Assembly (NCBI RefSeq): GCF_001050015.1
Contig: NZ_CVTB01000077.1
Coordinates: forward strand, 22,872 to 86,871
DNA: 64,000 bases
DNA from: Mycolicibacterium malmesburyense
Lineage (GTDB): Bacteria > Actinomycetota > Actinomycetes > Mycobacteriales > Mycobacteriaceae
Reading direction: 5' to 3'
Both the position numbers and the translations under genes were made by a program. The notes beneath the pieces are model-generated. The model was not told where the DNA came from, ran no database searches, and was given only the letters and a program-made list of their open reading frames with translations. Below are positions 11,959 to 20,787 of the stretch, one piece after another; the first letter of the stretch is position 1; each line of letters starts with the position of its first letter.

Positions 11959-12627
11959 ATGGCGCATCGCAAGAAAGGCCCGTCCAGAAGGGCCGGCCAG
12001 CGGAGCTACGGTGCCGCGACCGCCCTGGCCGGGTCGGCGGTACCGAGCGCGCAGACGCGCGTGCTGCACAGCGTCGACATCCATCCGCCGAGTACCACCG
12101 AGGCCTCGATCTGGGGCCGCCGGCGTGTTCTCCTGCTGAACTCCACCTACGAACCGTTGACCGCTCTGCCCATGCGCCGAGCGGTCATCATGTTGGTGTG
12201 CGGTAAAGCGGACGTCGTACACGAGGACCCGAACGGCCCGGTGGTCCATTCCGCAACGCGTTCGATCCTGATGCCCTCGGTCATCCGGCTGCGGTCCTAC
12301 GTGCGGGTGCCGTACCGGGCGCGCGTCCCGATGACCCGCGCCGCGCTGATGCACCGCGACCGGTTTCGCTGCGCCTACTGCGGGGGCAAGGCCGACACCG
12401 TCGACCACGTCGTCCCGCGCAGCCGCGGGGGCTCGCACGACTGGGAGAACTGCGTGGCGGCCTGCTCGACGTGCAACCACCGCAAGGCGGACCGGCTGCT
12501 CAACGAGCTCGGGTGGTCGCTGCGCACCGTGCCCGTTCCGCCGAAGGGACAGCACTGGCGGCTGCTGTCGAGCGTCAAGGAGCTCGACCCGTCGTGGGCG
12601 CGATATCTAGGCGAAGGCGCGGCGTAA
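11959..12627 (+). CDS. HNH endonuclease domain protein, Rv2469c-like
   Basis: This 222-residue protein has a basic N-terminus ([14 protein letters not shown]), a central region with [19 protein letters not shown] and a C-terminal HNH zinc-finger nuclease module: C138-x2-C141, DH (149-150) in [12 protein letters not shown], then C169-x2-C172 followed by NH. This is the widespread actinobacterial stand-alone HNH family; the biological target is unknown. ATG 11959 is supported by GGAGGA at 11950-11955. It is divergent from glbO and lies just upstream of the ctaJ-PRSAF1 pair. Confidence 0.88.
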   Translation: MAHRKKGPSRRAGQRSYGAATALAGSAVPSAQTRVLHSVDIHPPSTTEASIWGRRRVLLLNSTYEPLTALPMRRAVIMLVCGKADVVHEDPNGPVVHSATRSILMPSVIRLRSYVRVPYRARVPMTRAALMHRDRFRCAYCGGKADTVDHVVPRSRGGSHDWENCVAACSTCNHRKADRLLNELGWSLRTVPVPPKGQHWRLLSSVKELDPSWARYLGEGAA

Positions 12628-12652
12628 CCGCGGCTGGTATACGGTTTGCGAC

Positions 12653-12937
12653 GTGAGCACCGCACTGACACACGCGCTACTGATTCTGGTGCCGCTCGGG
12701 CTGACGGCCGTGCTTGCCGCACTGATCTGGCGCAAGAAGGGCCCGCACCCGGCGAGCTACAAGATGTCCGAGCCCTGGAAGCACGCCCCGATCCTGTGGG
12801 CGGCCGACGAGCCGAAGGATCACGGGCACGCCACCGGGCGCAGCCTGGCGGCCGACTCCGCGGCCGAAGGCGGAAACGTCGGAGAACACGACACGCATGC
12901 GGTCACGATTGGAGGCGGCGCCAGTGGCAAGTGGTGA
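12653..12937 (+). CDS. ctaJ: aa3-type cytochrome oxidase accessory subunit CtaJ
   Basis: This 94-residue protein has one N-terminal membrane helix (about 7-26, [19 protein letters not shown]) followed by a positively charged turn and a hydrophilic C-terminal domain. From memory it matches CtaJ, an actinobacterial subunit seen in cryo-EM structures of the Mycobacterium smegmatis cytochrome bcc-aa3 supercomplex (MSMEG_4693), and the neighbouring gene matches PRSAF1 (MSMEG_4692). A TACGGT hexamer at 12640-12645 lies seven bases before the GTG, a pattern that fits a leaderless transcript. The 3' end overlaps the next gene. Confidence 0.8.
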   Translation: MSTALTHALLILVPLGLTAVLAALIWRKKGPHPASYKMSEPWKHAPILWAADEPKDHGHATGRSLAADSAAEGGNVGEHDTHAVTIGGGASGKW

Positions 12938-13409
12938 CGTTGCAGTGAGCGGCCACCGGGCCGCCGTCGAGCGCGCGGACCTCCCGGTCGGTTGGGTGGT
13001 CACCTCCAGCGGCCGCATCTCCGGTGTCACGCAGCCCGGCGAGCTGTCGGTGGACTACCCGTTCCCGGTCAAGGAGCTCGTGTTCCTCGACGACGCGCTC
13101 AAGTACGGCTCGCGGGCGGCCAAGGCCCGGTTCGCCGTGTACATCGGCGATCTCGGCGAGGACACCGCGGCCACCGCGCGTCAGATCCTCACCCAGGTGC
13201 CCACCCCGAACAACGCCGTGCTGCTGGCGGTCTCGCCCGATCAGCGCGCGATCGAGGTGGTCTACGGCGCCGACGTCAAGGGCCGCGGCATCGAGGAAGC
13301 CGCACCGCTGGGCGTCTCGGCCGCCGCCGCGTCGTTCAAGGACGGCAACCTGATGGACGGCCTCATCAGCGCGGTGCGCGTGATGAGCGCCGGCGTCACC
13401 CCGGCCTGA
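12924..13409 (+). CDS. DUF5130 / TPM-like protein, respiratory supercomplex factor PRSAF1
   Basis: This 161-residue soluble protein resembles the TPM/DUF5130 family ([27 protein letters not shown], then [17 protein letters not shown]). The M. smegmatis orthologue was, as I recall, found bound to the bcc-aa3 supercomplex and called possible respiratory supercomplex association factor 1. The start is set at GTG 12924 because GGAGG (12911-12915) precedes it by eight bases; a longer ATG frame from 12897 lacks such a site. It overlaps ctaJ by 14 bases, so both are made from one transcript. Confidence 0.82.
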   Translation: MASGDVAVSGHRAAVERADLPVGWVVTSSGRISGVTQPGELSVDYPFPVKELVFLDDALKYGSRAAKARFAVYIGDLGEDTAATARQILTQVPTPNNAVLLAVSPDQRAIEVVYGADVKGRGIEEAAPLGVSAAAASFKDGNLMDGLISAVRVMSAGVTPA

Positions 13410-13435
13410 CCGCACCCTTTTCGCGGGCGTGCGCG

Positions 13436-13786
13436 TCAGCGTGCGTCGGCCGCGAGTGCGGCGCGGATCTCGACGTAGCGTTCCAGGAATCGTCGCTCGT
13501 CGAGGCGCTTGCGGCGCAGCCACCCGGTGACCTCGTCGTTGCACTTGCTGGTGTTGCACGACGCGCACGCCGGAACGACGTTGTCGATCGTGTACCGGCC
13601 GCCGCGCGAGATCGCCATGACGCAGTCGCGCTGTAGCGGTCGATCCGTCGCGCCGCAGTAGGCGCAGCCGTCCCACGCGTCCTTCAGGGCCTGCCACTGC
13701 TGCGGCGTGAGGTCGTTGTCGACGGCGCCGAGCCGACGCTTGCGCCTGCGGGCCGCTCGGGCCCGGCGCGTTCTGCTGACCGCCAC
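13436..13786 (-). CDS. Small HNH endonuclease
   Basis: This protein of about 116 residues has a very basic N-terminus (SRTRRARAARRRKRR) and an HNH zinc-finger core: CAYCG, then DCVMAISRGGRYTIDNVVPACASCNTSK. HNH proteins of this kind cleave or nick DNA; no partner gene or modification system is nearby. GTG 13786 is chosen because the frame upstream of it runs through the palindromic repeat at 13799-13864 and loses coding character. It is unrelated in its N-terminal part to the larger HNH gene at 11959, so the two are not a recent duplication. Confidence 0.75.
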   Translation of the reverse strand: MAVSRTRRARAARRRKRRLGAVDNDLTPQQWQALKDAWDGCAYCGATDRPLQRDCVMAISRGGRYTIDNVVPACASCNTSKCNDEVTGWLRRKRLDERRFLERYVEIRAALAADAR

Positions 13787-13798
13787 CGGCTCAGCATG

Positions 13799-13864
13799 CC
13801 CGCGAGCGACCGCGTTTGTACGGTAAGTCGCGGCGTGTCGTGCGCAAACACGGTCGCTCGCACA
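13799..13864. repeat. 66-bp palindromic repeat element, copy 2
   Basis: This copy carries GCGAGCGACC (13802-13811) and GGTCGCTCGC (13852-13861) as perfect terminal arms. Its reverse complement lines up with the element at 9788-9853 over nearly its full length, including the GACACGCCGCGA core, with differences mostly in the loop-side parts. It lies between the small HNH gene and pepN, both on the minus strand, so unlike copy 1 it is not at a convergent junction. Confidence 0.75.
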
Positions 13865-13872
13865 ATGAGGGG

Positions 13873-16458
13873 TCAGGTGACGTCGAAGGCGCGGGCGCGC
13901 AGCGAGCGCTCGACGCCGGCGCGGCCCTCGACCACCAGGCGGCGCAGCGGAGGCGGCACGTCGGGGTCGGCGAGGAACGCGTCGGCCGCGGCCAGGCCCT
14001 CCTCGCTGATGTCCCACGACGGATACAGCCCGACGACGACGGTCTGCGCGACCTCACTGGACCGCCGCTGCCACACCCCCGAGATCGCGCCGAAGTACTT
14101 GGCGCGGAACGGCCGCAGCAGCTCTTCCTGACCCGGCTGCACGAACCCGCCGATGATCGCGCGCGCGGTGATGTTGGCCAGCGTGTCGTCCTCGATCACC
14201 TGCTCCCACGCGGCTTCCTTGACCGCCACCTCGGGACGTGCGGCCGACGCCGCGGCCGCGTGCCGGCGTCCCGCCGCGGTCGGATCGCGCTGCGCTTCGG
14301 CGTCGATGAACGGCGTCTCCATGCCCTCGGCGTCGACGGCGCCCGCAGCGGCCAGCGCGGTCACGATGCGCCACCGCAGGTCGGTGTCGACGACGAGGCC
14401 GGGCAGCCCCTTGAGCGCGGGGTCCTCGTCGAGCAGCGCCGAGAGCACCTCGACATGCCGCGGGCTCAGCACCGAACCGCACAGCGCGTTGACGTACGCC
14501 AGTTGATGATCCGAACCGCCCTCGGCGCCGCGGGCGAGGTCGAGCAGCCGGTCGGCGAACTCGGGCCGACCCGACGAGCGTGCCCATCCGGGATCGGCGT
14601 AGGAGTTGAGCGCCGTCTGCGCCTGCAGCAGAAGCCGTTGCAGCACACCGACTTCGGTCTCCGCATGCGCGCCGCCGCAGACCAGCGACACGAAGTCGCG
14701 GGCCCTGAGCTCCGCCTCGCGCGTCATCTCCCACGCCGCCGACCACGCCAGGGTCCGCGGCAGCGGCTCGGCGATGTCGGCGATGCGCGTCAGCACCGTC
14801 TGCAGCGAATCCTGATCGAGCCGCAGCGAGCAGTACGTCAGATCGTCGTCGTTGACGAGGATTAACTTGCCGCGCGAAACGCCGTGCAGCGCAGGCATAT
14901 CGGTGCGGGGACCCTCGACGTCGAGCTCCTCGCGATGCACCCGCACCAGCTTGCCGGACCCGTCGTCGTCGTAGATGCCGACCGCGAGCCGGTGCACCCG
15001 GGTCTCACCCGCGCCCGGTGCGGCCCCGCTCTGGTCGATGGAGAACCGGGTGAACCGGCCGTCGGCGTCCAGTTCGAATTCGGCCCGCAGCGTGTTGAGG
15101 CCCGTCGTCTTGAGCCACTGCCGGCCCCAGCCCGACAGGTCGCGTCCCGATGCCTTCTCCAGCGCGCCCAGCAGGTCGCCGAAGGTGGCGTTGCCGAATG
15201 CGTGGTCGCGGAAGTAATCCCGCAAGCCGGAGAGGAACTCCTCCTCGCCCACGTAGGCCACCAGTTGCTTGAGCACGCTGGCGCCCTTGGCGTAGGTGAT
15301 CCCGTCGAAGTTCACCTCGACGGCGGCCAGGTCCGGGATGTCTGCGGCGACGGGATGCGTGGACGGCAGCTGGTCTTGGCGGTACGCCCACGACTTCTCC
15401 ACGTTCGCGAACGTCGTCCACGCCTCGGTGTACTCGGTGGCTTCGGCTTGGCACAGCACCGAGGCGAACGTCGCGAACGATTCGTTGAGCCACAAGTCAT
15501 CCCACCACTGCATGGTGACCAGGTCGCCGAACCACATGTGTGCCATCTCGTGCAGCACGGTCTCGGCGCGGCGCTCGTAGGAGGCCCGGGTCACCTTGCT
15601 ACGGAAGACGTAGTCCTCGAGGAAGGTGACCGCGCCGGCGTTCTCCATCGCCCCGGCGTTGAACTCCGGCACGAACAACTGGTCGTACTTGCCGAACGCG
15701 TAGGGGATGCCGAAGTTGTTGTGATAGAAGCCGAATCCCTGCTTGGTCTCGGTGAAGAGCCGGTCGGCGTCCATGAATTCGGCCAGCGACTTGCGGCAGA
15801 ACAGCCCCAGCGGGATGTCGCCGTGGTCGTCGCTGTAGACGTCATCCCAGCGCGCATACGGACCCGCGATGAGCGCCACCAGATACGTGCTCATGCGTGG
15901 TGTGGCGGCGAAGATGTGCCGTTTGGCCACACCGGCGTCCTCGACGTTAACGGTGGCGCCGTTGGACACGACCTCCCAGTGCGACGGTGCGATCACCGTG
16001 ACGTCGAACGCGGCCTTCAGATCGGGTTGGTCGAAACACGCGAACATCCGCTTGGCGTCGGCGGTTTCGAACTGCGAGTACAGGTACACCTCGTCGTCGA
16101 CCGGGTCGACGAAGCGGTGCAGGCCCTCCCCGGTGTTGGAGTAGAGACAATCGGCGTCGACCACGACGACGTTGTGGGCGGCCAGGCCCGTGAGCGGGAT
16201 GCCGGTTGATTCGTCGTAGCCCGACACGTCGATGTCGCGGCCGTTGAGGGTGGCGCGGTGGATCGCGTCGGCTGCGATGTCGATGTAGGTGTCGGCGCCG
16301 GCGAGGGCGTCGAATTCGACGGTCGTCGTGGACCGGAAGGTGCGCTCGCCGGGCTTGCCGTCGCCGTCGGCCAGGTCGAGTTCGATGCGATAGCTGTCGA
16401 CGGTGACCAGGGCGGCGCGTTCGACGGCCTGGTCGCGGGTCAGGTTGGGAAGTGCCAC
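13873..16458 (-). CDS. pepN: Aminopeptidase N, M1 zinc metallopeptidase
   Basis: This 861-residue enzyme removes N-terminal amino acids from peptides in the cytosol. The M1 signatures are intact: the exopeptidase motif GAMEN, and the zinc site HEMAHMWFGDLVTMQWWDDL followed by LNESFA, giving the two histidines and the downstream glutamate. The C-terminal ERAP1-like helical domain fills the last 350 residues. Length and sequence match M. tuberculosis PepN (Rv2467). It starts at GTG 16458 and its transcript would be read away from the DUF732 gene on the same strand. Confidence 0.95.
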   Translation of the reverse strand: MALPNLTRDQAVERAALVTVDSYRIELDLADGDGKPGERTFRSTTTVEFDALAGADTYIDIAADAIHRATLNGRDIDVSGYDESTGIPLTGLAAHNVVVVDADCLYSNTGEGLHRFVDPVDDEVYLYSQFETADAKRMFACFDQPDLKAAFDVTVIAPSHWEVVSNGATVNVEDAGVAKRHIFAATPRMSTYLVALIAGPYARWDDVYSDDHGDIPLGLFCRKSLAEFMDADRLFTETKQGFGFYHNNFGIPYAFGKYDQLFVPEFNAGAMENAGAVTFLEDYVFRSKVTRASYERRAETVLHEMAHMWFGDLVTMQWWDDLWLNESFATFASVLCQAEATEYTEAWTTFANVEKSWAYRQDQLPSTHPVAADIPDLAAVEVNFDGITYAKGASVLKQLVAYVGEEEFLSGLRDYFRDHAFGNATFGDLLGALEKASGRDLSGWGRQWLKTTGLNTLRAEFELDADGRFTRFSIDQSGAAPGAGETRVHRLAVGIYDDDGSGKLVRVHREELDVEGPRTDMPALHGVSRGKLILVNDDDLTYCSLRLDQDSLQTVLTRIADIAEPLPRTLAWSAAWEMTREAELRARDFVSLVCGGAHAETEVGVLQRLLLQAQTALNSYADPGWARSSGRPEFADRLLDLARGAEGGSDHQLAYVNALCGSVLSPRHVEVLSALLDEDPALKGLPGLVVDTDLRWRIVTALAAAGAVDAEGMETPFIDAEAQRDPTAAGRRHAAAASAARPEVAVKEAAWEQVIEDDTLANITARAIIGGFVQPGQEELLRPFRAKYFGAISGVWQRRSSEVAQTVVVGLYPSWDISEEGLAAADAFLADPDVPPPLRRLVVEGRAGVERSLRARAFDVT

Positions 16459-16508
16459 GCCACCAACCTATAGCGCGGGCCCCCTGACGGCGCGTCGCAC
16501 GTCCCGCG

Positions 16509-16892
16509 TCAGAAGCCCGGTATCGCGCGCGCCGCGGGCAGCCAGTCCAGCACGGTGCCGTTGCCGACCGAGGCGATGGCCTGCGGGCAGTACACCGAGA
16601 TCGCGATGCCGGTGAAGAACGCCGCGATGTCCGGCGGGATGCCGTTGTCGGCCACCTGCGTGTACACCTTCGCGAGGTTCTTGCCCGGTTCGACCAGCAT
16701 CGGGCAGACGGATTCCCCGACGGCGACCATGTTCACGGGATTGTCGACGCTCATCCCGGCGCCGCGAAGCGCGGCCAGGAAGGCGTCGTCCGTCGTGTCG
16801 GCTTGGGCCGGCGCGGCGAACGTCGTTGCGACCCCCGCCAGGCCGACCCCTAATGCCACGGCGCGTACTCGAAGATCAACGGGTATGTTCAC
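16509..16892 (-). CDS. Secreted DUF732 protein
   Basis: This 127-residue protein has a clear signal peptide (basic start, hydrophobic 10-25, cleavage after AQA near residue 31). The mature part matches DUF732: DDAFLAALRGAGM, then VCPMLVEPGKNLAKV and FFTGIAISVYCP, with two cysteines likely to form a disulfide. DUF732 proteins are abundant small exported mycobacterial proteins of unknown role. The gene is divergent from the Rv2466c-like gene across a 188-bp promoter region. Confidence 0.85.
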   Translation of the reverse strand: MNIPVDLRVRAVALGVGLAGVATTFAAPAQADTTDDAFLAALRGAGMSVDNPVNMVAVGESVCPMLVEPGKNLAKVYTQVADNGIPPDIAAFFTGIAISVYCPQAIASVGNGTVLDWLPAARAIPGF

Positions 16893-17008
16893 TTCGGTAA
16901 CGATTCTTCACATTGGTCACATCAGGAACACGGTTCGGTCACCGTTTGCACTCTTAGGCGTTTCTCATATCGCGATCCGCGAGGCCGGCGGCTATAGGCG
17001 CCGACGCG

Positions 17009-17034
17009 GGAACACTCCGTGAGCGACCGCAGTT
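17009..17034 (+). promoter_or_regulatory. SigH-type ECF promoter upstream of the Rv2466c-like gene
   Basis: GGAACA (17009-17014) and GTT (17032-17034) are separated by 17 bases, matching the mycobacterial SigH consensus GGAA(C/T)A-N16-18-GTT. The -10 element is 46 bases before the start codon at 17081. In M. tuberculosis Rv2466c belongs to the SigH thiol-oxidative-stress regulon, which supports the reading. Confidence 0.65.
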
Positions 17035-17080
17035 GTCAGAGTTGGACTCTGCCCACACCCCGCGCCCGGAAGGATTTCTC

Positions 17081-17701
17081 ATGGCCGAAAAGTCCGTCGC
17101 CGATTTCTGGTTCGATCCCCTGTGCCCGTGGTGCTGGATCACCTCGCGCTGGATCCTGGAGGTCGAGAAGGTGCGCGACATCGAGGTGAACTTCCGGGTG
17201 ATGAGCCTTGCGGTGCTCAACGAGGGTCGCGACCTGCCCGAGCAGTACCAGGAGGCGATGAAGAAGGCGTGGGGTCCGGTGCGCGTGGCCATCGCCGCCG
17301 AACAGGCCAAGGGCCGCGAGATCCTCGCACCGCTGTACACCGCGATGGGGACCCGCATCCACAACCAGGGGGTCGAGGACTTCGACCCCGATTTCAGCCG
17401 GGTGATCACCGAGTCGCTCGCCGAGGTGGGTCTGCCCGCCGAACTCGCCGATGCGGCCACCACCGACAAGTACGACGAGGCGCTGCGCACGAGCCACCAC
17501 GAGGGCATGGATCCCGTCGGCGACGACGTCGGCACCCCGACCATCCACGTCAACGGTGTCGCCTTCTTCGGGCCGGTGCTGTCGAAGATCCCGCGCGGCG
17601 AAGAGGCGGGCAAGCTGTGGGATGCGTCGGTGACCTTCGCCTCCTATCCGCACTTCTGGGAGCTCAAGCGCACGCGCACGGAGTCGCCGCAGTTCGACTG
17701 A
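17081..17701 (+). CDS. Mycothiol-dependent DsbA-like oxidoreductase/nitroreductase, Rv2466c family
   Basis: This 206-residue protein is a DsbA/FrnE-type thioredoxin fold with active-site C15-P-W-C18 in [16 protein letters not shown]. The rest is nearly the same as M. tuberculosis Rv2466c, for example [30 protein letters not shown] in shortened form at the C-terminal half. Rv2466c acts with mycothiol and mycothione reductase as a mycoredoxin-like enzyme and activates some nitro-prodrugs. ATG 17081 is preferred over the longer frame from 17033 because GGAAGGA (17068-17074) precedes it. A SigH-like promoter lies upstream. Confidence 0.92.
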   Translation: MAEKSVADFWFDPLCPWCWITSRWILEVEKVRDIEVNFRVMSLAVLNEGRDLPEQYQEAMKKAWGPVRVAIAAEQAKGREILAPLYTAMGTRIHNQGVEDFDPDFSRVITESLAEVGLPAELADAATTDKYDEALRTSHHEGMDPVGDDVGTPTIHVNGVAFFGPVLSKIPRGEEAGKLWDASVTFASYPHFWELKRTRTESPQFD

Positions 17702-17735
17702 TCGCGCCCCGGGCGGCCCGGCGGCGTCTGCCACA

Positions 17736-18218
17736 ATGACCGCCATGCGCGTCTACCTGGGAGCCGACCACGCCGGCTTCGACCTGAAGCAGGCCATCAT
17801 CGAGCACCTGCACAACACCGGGCACGAGCCGATCGACTGCGGGGCGTTCGTCAACGACCCCGACGACGACTATCCGGCCTTCTGCATCGCCGCAGCGGAG
17901 AAGACCGTCGCCGATTCGGGCAGCCTCGGCATCGTCCTCGGGGGCTCGGGCAACGGTGAGCAGATCGCGGCCAACAAGGTTCTCGGCGCCCGGTGTGCGT
18001 TGGCGTGGAGCGTCGAGACCGCCAAACTCGCACGAGAGCACAACAACGCTCAGCTGATCGGGATCGGCGGGCGCATGCACAGCGTCGAGGAGGCGCTCGC
18101 GATCGTCGACGCGTTCCTGAGCACGCCATGGTCGGAAGCCGAACGGCACCAACGTCGTATCGACATCCTCGCCGAGTACGAACGCACCCACGTCGCGCCT
18201 CCGGTAACCGGCGCCTAG
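17736..18218 (+). CDS. rpiB: Ribose-5-phosphate isomerase B
   Basis: This 160-residue enzyme interconverts ribose 5-phosphate and ribulose 5-phosphate. It shows the RpiB/LacAB signatures VYLGADHAGFDLKQ at the start, the phosphate-binding GIVLGGSGNGEQIAANK loop with the catalytic base glutamate of the mycobacterial type, and the C-terminal RRIDILAEYERTH. M. tuberculosis Rv2465c is the equivalent. An in-frame ATG nine bases later (17745) is possible. It is followed after two bases by nei2, a likely operon. Confidence 0.95.
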   Translation: MTAMRVYLGADHAGFDLKQAIIEHLHNTGHEPIDCGAFVNDPDDDYPAFCIAAAEKTVADSGSLGIVLGGSGNGEQIAANKVLGARCALAWSVETAKLAREHNNAQLIGIGGRMHSVEEALAIVDAFLSTPWSEAERHQRRIDILAEYERTHVAPPVTGA

Positions 18219-18220
18219 GG

Positions 18221-19027
18221 ATGCCGGAGGGCCACACGCTGCACCGGCTGGCCCGGTTGCACCAGCGCCGCTACGGCCGTGCACCGGTCGCGGTGTCCAG
18301 CCCTCAGGGCAGATTCGCCGACGGCGCCGCCGCGGTCAACGGGCGAACCCTGAAGAAGGCCACCGCCTACGGCAAGCACCTGTTCCATCACTACGAGGGT
18401 GGCCGGGTGGTGCACGTGCACCTCGGCCTGTACGGCACGTTCACGGAGTTGCCCCTGCCAGTGGGAACGTTACCGCCGCCGCCGGTCGGACAGGTCCGGA
18501 TGCGGATGATCGGCACCGAGTACGGCACCGATCTGCGGGGGCCGACGGTGTGTGAGGTGCTCGCCGAACCCGAGATCGCCGACGTCATCGACCGGCTCGG
18601 CCCGGACCCGCTGCGCCGCGACGCCGACGGGTCGTTGGCGTTGGCCCGAATCCGCAAGTCGCGCAGGCCCATCGGGGCACTGCTGATGGACCAGTCGGTG
18701 ATCGCCGGGGTGGGCAACGTCTACCGCAACGAGTTGCTGTTCCGCCACCGCATCGACCCGCACCGGCCCGGCATTCGCATCGACGAGCACGAGTTCGAGG
18801 CGATGTGGACCGACCTCGTCGAGTTGATGCGGATCGGGTTGCGGCGCGGCAGGATCCACACCATCCGCCCGGAGGACGACCACGGGCTGCCGGCGTATGC
18901 GCCCGGACGGCCCCGCACCTACGTGTACCGGCGGGCCGGTGAACCGTGCCGGCTGTGCGACACGGAGATCCGCACCGAGGTGATGGAGGGCCGCAACCTG
19001 TTCTGGTGCCCGACCGACCAGACCTGA
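18221..19027 (+). CDS. nei2: Endonuclease VIII-like DNA glycosylase Nei2
   Basis: This 268-residue Fpg/Nei family enzyme removes oxidised bases. Processed Pro2 is the nucleophile and Glu3 the catalytic acid in MPEGHT; LMDQSVIAGVGNVYRNELLF is the conserved helix-two-turn-helix core; RTYVYRRAGEPC leads into the C-terminal zinc finger. The finger has C243-x2-C246 and C263, but the position of the fourth cysteine is Asp266 (CPTDQ instead of CPxCQ), which is unusual. Length equals M. tuberculosis Nei2. The start ATG 18221 follows rpiB almost directly. Confidence 0.93.
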   Translation: MPEGHTLHRLARLHQRRYGRAPVAVSSPQGRFADGAAAVNGRTLKKATAYGKHLFHHYEGGRVVHVHLGLYGTFTELPLPVGTLPPPPVGQVRMRMIGTEYGTDLRGPTVCEVLAEPEIADVIDRLGPDPLRRDADGSLALARIRKSRRPIGALLMDQSVIAGVGNVYRNELLFRHRIDPHRPGIRIDEHEFEAMWTDLVELMRIGLRRGRIHTIRPEDDHGLPAYAPGRPRTYVYRRAGEPCRLCDTEIRTEVMEGRNLFWCPTDQT

Positions 19028-19077
19028 CCGCCGCGCCTGAGTCAACGTGACCGGCGCGCCTCAGCGACAATCGGCGC

Positions 19078-20766
19078 GTGGAGTTGATTCTTGTCGTCGT
19101 CGGAGCGATCGTCGTCACCGCTGTCGCGCACAAGCGGGGTCTCGAACCGGCCCTGGTCATCGTCGTCATCGGCGCCGCGGTGTCGTTCCTGCCCGATTTC
19201 GAACCGCCCGAGCTTGATTCACACATCCTGCTGACGGTGGTGCTACCGCCGCTGCTCTACTCGGCCGCGCTGAACTTCTCGTTCCCGGCCTTCCTGCGCA
19301 ACATCCGGCCGATCCTGGGCCTGGGCGTCGGGTTGGTCGTGGTGACCGCGTTCGCGGTGGCGGCGTCGGCGTGGTTGGTGGTCGTGCCCCTGACCTTCGC
19401 CACGGCACTGGTGTTGGGCGCGATCGTGGCTCCGCCGGATGCGGTGACCGCGGTCGCGGTGGGACGCAAGCTGGGCCTGCCGAAGCGAGTGATGGCGATC
19501 CTGACGGGGGAGAGCCTGATCAACGATGCCGCCGCCCTGACGCTCTTCTCGATCGCGGTGGTGCAGGTCACCGGCGGACACATTTTCATTCACAACCCGT
19601 TGCTGCTGTTCGGCTACAGCGCCGTGATCGGCTGTGTCGTCGGCGCGCTGCTCGGCTACGTGACGCTGTGGATTCGCAGGAGGCTGGCCAACCCTGGATT
19701 GGAGACGGTGCAGGGCCTCGTGGTGCCGTTCGCGGCGTTCATCGTCGCCGAGGAGCTGCACGCCTCCGGGGTGTTGGCGGTCGTCGTGGCGGGCTTCGTG
19801 GTGGCCAACGGAACGCTGTCGGCGGGGTACCAGACCCGGCTGCAGGAACGGTACGTCTGGAACTCCGTCGATGTGCTGCTCGAGGCGTTCGTGTTCGCCT
19901 ACATCGGTTTGCACCTGCGCTTCGTGTTGGAAGACCTGCGGGAGGCCCACGAGTCGCTCGTCGAGGTCGCGACGGCTTCGGCGGTCGTGTTGGTCATCGT
20001 CCTGGTGATCCGGCCGCTGTCGGTCTTCGCGATCTTCGGGCGCAACAAGCTGTCCCAGCACGTCGGTAATCGGTTGAGCGTTCCCATACCCGAAGGCGGG
20101 GGCCGCGGCGCGTTGGGCACCCGGCGGCGCGACAACCCGCCGGGTAAGTGGCGCTCACGAATCGATCGGCGGTCGTTGTCCTGGCGGGAGAACGTCGTCG
20201 TGTCGTGGACCGCTATGCGCGGGGTGGTGACATTGGCTGCGGCCGCGGCGATTCCGGCGACGACGGTCACCGGCGAGCCGTTTCCCGAGCGGGCCACCAT
20301 CCAGGCCATCGCGTTCGTCGTCAGCGTCGGCACGTTGTTGCTTCAGGGCTCGACGCTGCCGATCCTGATCCGGCGGCTGCACATCTCGCGGTTCTCCGAT
20401 GATCACGCCGTCGACCGCGAGGAGGAACTCAAGGCCGAACGCATCGTGCACGAGGCCGCCGATCGGGTGCTCGCCGACTTCCGGGCCCACCCGCCGGCGA
20501 ACCTGAGCCCGGGCGTGGCCGCCGAGATCGAGGCCGTCATCGCCAGGCACTCGCAGGACGCCGACGAGATGCCCGACCCGGAGGCGCACACCAGACGCTC
20601 GGAGGTGTTCGGCAAGCTGTACCGCGAGGTGCTTGCCCAACAACGGGCCGCCCTGATCGCCGAGCGCGACGAGGGACGCATCGAGGACGAGGCGGCGCGG
20701 GCGATGCTCGAGCGGTTGGACCTGCAGGAGGCCGGGGTGTCGGCGCGGCTGGAGAGCCGGCTCTGA
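19078..20766 (+). CDS. Na+/H+ antiporter, CPA1 family
   Basis: This 562-residue membrane protein has about 12 hydrophobic segments in the first 420 residues and a hydrophilic cytoplasmic tail of roughly 140 residues. CPA1 landmarks are VAPPDAVTAVAVGRKLG (ion-site D121) and GESLINDAAALTLF (D150), followed by SWTAMRGVVTLAAAAAIP. It would exchange Na+ (or K+) for protons across the plasma membrane. The GTG start fits the hydrophobic N-terminus directly. It stands alone, convergent with the DUF1542 gene. Confidence 0.88.
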   Translation: MELILVVVGAIVVTAVAHKRGLEPALVIVVIGAAVSFLPDFEPPELDSHILLTVVLPPLLYSAALNFSFPAFLRNIRPILGLGVGLVVVTAFAVAASAWLVVVPLTFATALVLGAIVAPPDAVTAVAVGRKLGLPKRVMAILTGESLINDAAALTLFSIAVVQVTGGHIFIHNPLLLFGYSAVIGCVVGALLGYVTLWIRRRLANPGLETVQGLVVPFAAFIVAEELHASGVLAVVVAGFVVANGTLSAGYQTRLQERYVWNSVDVLLEAFVFAYIGLHLRFVLEDLREAHESLVEVATASAVVLVIVLVIRPLSVFAIFGRNKLSQHVGNRLSVPIPEGGGRGALGTRRRDNPPGKWRSRIDRRSLSWRENVVVSWTAMRGVVTLAAAAAIPATTVTGEPFPERATIQAIAFVVSVGTLLLQGSTLPILIRRLHISRFSDDHAVDREEELKAERIVHEAADRVLADFRAHPPANLSPGVAAEIEAVIARHSQDADEMPDPEAHTRRSEVFGKLYREVLAQQRAALIAERDEGRIEDEAARAMLERLDLQEAGVSARLESRL

Positions 20767-20787
20767 GCGGGTGGAGGCCGGCGAACC

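Noticed and set aside
17021..17040. A third copy of the GCGAGCGACC element upstream of the Rv2466c-like gene
   Set aside because: Only GAGCGACCGC from one arm is present; the core and the second arm are missing, and the bases are explained by the SigH promoter spacer region.
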